Shown here: in pieces, positions 5,831-7,295 of the stretch
Layout: every line of letters starts with the position of its first letter
Position numbering within the stretch: the first letter of the stretch is position 1
Assembly (NCBI GenBank): GCA_903928045.1
Contig: CAIYPH010000606.1
Coordinates: 1-7,295, forward strand
DNA length: 7,295 nt
Direction: 5' to 3'
Origin: an uncultured Rhodospirillales bacterium
GTDB taxonomy: Bacteria > Pseudomonadota > Alphaproteobacteria > Acetobacterales > Acetobacteraceae
Notes under the pieces: generated by a model
Seen by the model: only the letters and a program-made list of their open reading frames with translations
Database searches by the model: none
Told to the model about the DNA's origin: nothing
Position numbers and translations under genes: made by a program

Positions 5831-6905
5831 AGGGTTCGACCAGGATTTTCGCGTGTTTCTCGGGGTTTCCGAGGTCCTGGAAGGCCTGGGCGACGCCGTC
5901 GAGGCCGACTTTGCCGGTGATCAGGGGGGTGACGTCGATCAACCCCTCGGCGATGTGGTGCAGGCTGTCGGCGAATTCCTTGGGGCTGTAGGCCAGCACG
6001 AACTGCACGTTCAATTGCCGGACAATACCGAAGAAGGGCTCGAAACTGTCGGTCTCCATGCAGACGCCGACGACGACGATGCGGGCCCATTCCGGGGCGC
6101 CGAGCATCATCTGCTGGATCACGCCAGGCACGCCCACGCATTCGAACAGCACCGCCGGACGGCGCTTGAGGGCATTGCCGAACAGCATCTCGTAGCGATC
6201 GCCGGTGAAACCGGCGGGGGTGGCGACTTCGCTCCAGCGCTTGTAGGGGGAGGTCGCCGCGGGATCGACTACGATGTCCGCCCCCATCTTCTCCGCCAGC
6301 GCGCGGCGGGCGGGGGAGAAATCGGCGGCGATGATCGGGCCGATGCCCTTGATCTTGAGCCCGGCGATCACCGCGAGCCCGACCGGGCCGCAGCCGATGA
6401 CCAAAGGCACGTCCTCCTTGGTGAGGCGGGCATGCTCGACGGCGTGCCAGCCGACCGCCATGGTCTCGGTCATCGAGGCCGCTTCGGCCGATAAGCCGTT
6501 GGGCACCGGCAGCAGCATGCGTTCGGCCAAGGTGAAATACTCGGCATAGGCGCCGGGGGCCTCGGGGTTGTAGCTGATCCCCTGCACCGCGCGGCCATCG
6601 ACGGTGAGCGGCATGGAGACTACCCGCGTGCCCGGCTTCAGCGCGCCGGCATTGCCCTGGCCATGCTCGACAATTTCGCAGCAGAACTCATGGCCCATGA
6701 CGATGTCGCGGTCGGGGTCCATGGCGAAGCGGCCGCCGGAGCGGCGGGCGACGTCGGCGAAGGCGCGGGGGAATTTGGCGGCGTGGAGGTCCGAGCCGCA
6801 AATACCGCAGCATAAGGTCTTGACGAGTACCTGGCCCGGCTTGGGGGCGGGTGTTGGCATGTCGTCGACGATGATGCGGTCCTTGCGGAAAATGGCGGCA
6901 CGCAT
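5823..6905 (-). CDS. Zinc-type medium-chain alcohol dehydrogenase/reductase
   Basis: This 360-residue cytoplasmic oxidoreductase of the MDR family is expected to oxidise an alcohol or polyol, or reduce the carbonyl, with a nicotinamide cofactor. Its N-terminal GroES-like domain carries the catalytic-zinc motif CGICGSDLH (Cys36), GHE (His72, Glu73) and, in place of the third Cys ligand, Glu147 in TETMAVGWHAV. The Rossmann fold has GCGPVG (171-176), and Asp195 at the end of the second strand points to NAD rather than NADP. The four-Cys structural-zinc loop of classical alcohol dehydrogenases is absent: no Cys lies between residues 77 and 171. The substrate cannot be named. The start is firm, with AAGGGGAGA (6912-6920) 6 nt before the ATG. 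The gene converges on the transglycosylase gene with 7 bp between stops, so it is a separate transcription unit. Confidence 0.9.
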   Translation of the reverse strand: MRAAIFRKDRIIVDDMPTPAPKPGQVLVKTLCCGICGSDLHAAKFPRAFADVARRSGGRFAMDPDRDIVMGHEFCCEIVEHGQGNAGALKPGTRVVSMPLTVDGRAVQGISYNPEAPGAYAEYFTLAERMLLPVPNGLSAEAASMTETMAVGWHAVEHARLTKEDVPLVIGCGPVGLAVIAGLKIKGIGPIIAADFSPARRALAEKMGADIVVDPAATSPYKRWSEVATPAGFTGDRYEMLFGNALKRRPAVLFECVGVPGVIQQMMLGAPEWARIVVVGVCMETDSFEPFFGIVRQLNVQFVLAYSPKEFADSLHHIAEGLIDVTPLITGKVGLDGVAQAFQDLGNPEKHAKILVEPWR

Positions 6906-6911
6906 GGCGAG

Positions 6912-6920
6912 TCTCCCCTT
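6912..6920 (-). promoter_or_regulatory. Ribosome-binding site of the dehydrogenase
   Basis: The minus strand reads AAGGGGAGA, 6 nt before ATG 6905, a strong Shine-Dalgarno match that fixes the start. Confidence 0.65.
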
Positions 6921-6945
6921 GGGTTTTGTCTGGTGTAAGGAAAGC

Positions 6946-6979
6946 GCTTCTTTTTGAAAAAAGAAGCAAAAACTTTTTG
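6946..6979. repeat. Tandem AT-rich palindromes upstream of the dehydrogenase
   Basis: GCTTCTTTTT (6946-6955) is the inverted complement of AAAAAGAAGC (6958-6967), with only GA between. CAAAAA (6967-6972) and TTTTTG (6974-6979) form a second palindrome immediately after it. On the minus strand they lie about 40 nt upstream of the dehydrogenase ATG, in its likely leader. They could be an attenuator, a terminator for a gene further right, or a dispersed intergenic repeat. I recall similar GCTTCTTTTT...AAAAAGAAGC sequences in Acetobacteraceae genomes, but cannot check copy number here. Confidence 0.5.
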
Positions 6980-7295
6980 TCCCGTTGGCTTTGGGGAGGT
7001 GGGCGTGCCGGGGTGTTTGGCGGTTTTGCTATTTCAGTAACTAATCGTAACAAAATAGGCGCAATTCTCCCGTGCGCTTAAAGTGCCCGTTCGTCTTCGC
7101 TGTTTGCGCGAGACGGGGCCGAGATCGGGCATGGGATGGGCGCTTGCAGGGCTTTGCGCACGCCCCGGCCCTCGGGGCGCGGCAGCAGGGCGCGATGCGG
7201 GGGACCCGGCGGTGGGGGGGCGGCGCGGTTTGCGCGGGCTGGCGGTGTGGGGCGGACGGATTTCGCCCGTCCGTGCGCTGCGGCGGCGGCGCGGG
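6980..7295. other. Region with no supported gene; short repeats and hairpins
   Basis: I see no convincing gene here. An AT-rich island at 7025-7060 holds an inverted repeat (CTATTT 7029-7034, AAATAG 7053-7058) and two GTAAC copies 10 bp apart (7037-7041, 7047-7051); it may be a promoter or operator for the dehydrogenase or for a gene beyond the edge. The rest is very GC-rich. It has two 7-bp stems: CGCCCCG/CGGGGCG (7161-7167/7173-7179, loop GCCCT) and CGGACGG/CCGTCCG (7253-7259/7267-7273, loop ATTTCGC). Frames on both strands stay open to the right edge (for example from an ATG at 7131 on plus), but with low-complexity Arg/Gly/Pro/Ala content typical of GC-rich noncoding DNA, so a partial gene is possible but unsupported. 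Confidence 0.45.

Noticed and set aside
5652..6494. 280-codon plus-strand frame overlapping the transglycosylase end and the dehydrogenase
   Set aside because: It crosses two well-supported genes and reads as a Gly/Asp/Arg/Ala-rich shadow without domains.
7131..7295. Possible partial gene starting at ATG 7131 and running off the right edge
   Set aside because: The frame is open, but so are others on both strands. There is no clear SD, and the peptide is Gly/Arg/Ala low complexity.

Overview
The window is high-GC DNA with the codon use of an alphaproteobacterium. A CtrA-type regulator, a CckA-type hybrid kinase and an AT-rich GCTTC...GAAGC palindrome resembling sequences I associate with Acetobacteraceae suggest Rhodospirillales/Acetobacteraceae. 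The family assignment is inference.

Layout. Positions 1-155 (minus) hold the N-terminus of an IS256-family transposase that runs off the left edge. Its insertion sequence probably ends near 240-252. About 25 bp further on begins a CtrA/OmpR-type DNA-binding regulator (278-1027, plus). Its receiver keeps the phospho-acceptor Asp and the Lys but has lost the acidic metal-binding residues and the switch Ser/Thr. A 188-bp gap with a strong GNRA-capped hairpin separates it from a 947-residue membrane hybrid histidine kinase (about 1216-4059, plus): two TM segments, Cache-like periplasmic sensor, PAS, HisKA, HATPase and receiver. A 106-bp AT-rich gap with short repeats precedes a second, fully canonical OmpR-type regulator (4166-4966, plus), which may have a leaderless mRNA. 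Next comes a secreted lytic transglycosylase (5042-5815, plus). A zinc-type medium-chain dehydrogenase (5823-6905, minus) converges on it, with 7 bp between the stop codons. The last 390 bp (6906-7295) contain AT-rich palindromes and GC-rich hairpins but no gene I can support.

How the genes may work together. The three plus-strand signalling genes look like a phosphorelay neighbourhood: a membrane sensor kinase with its own receiver, one ordinary OmpR-type output, and one CtrA-like output that may not be controlled by ordinary phosphorylation. The lytic transglycosylase could serve cell-wall remodelling or assembly of an envelope structure such as a flagellum, but nothing in the window proves the link. 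The dehydrogenase looks metabolically separate. The insertion sequence has probably replaced or moved the native promoter region of the CtrA-like gene. The best candidate for something unusual is that degenerate-receiver CtrA paralogue next to an intact CckA-type kinase. I saw no defence system, CRISPR array, rRNA or tRNA.
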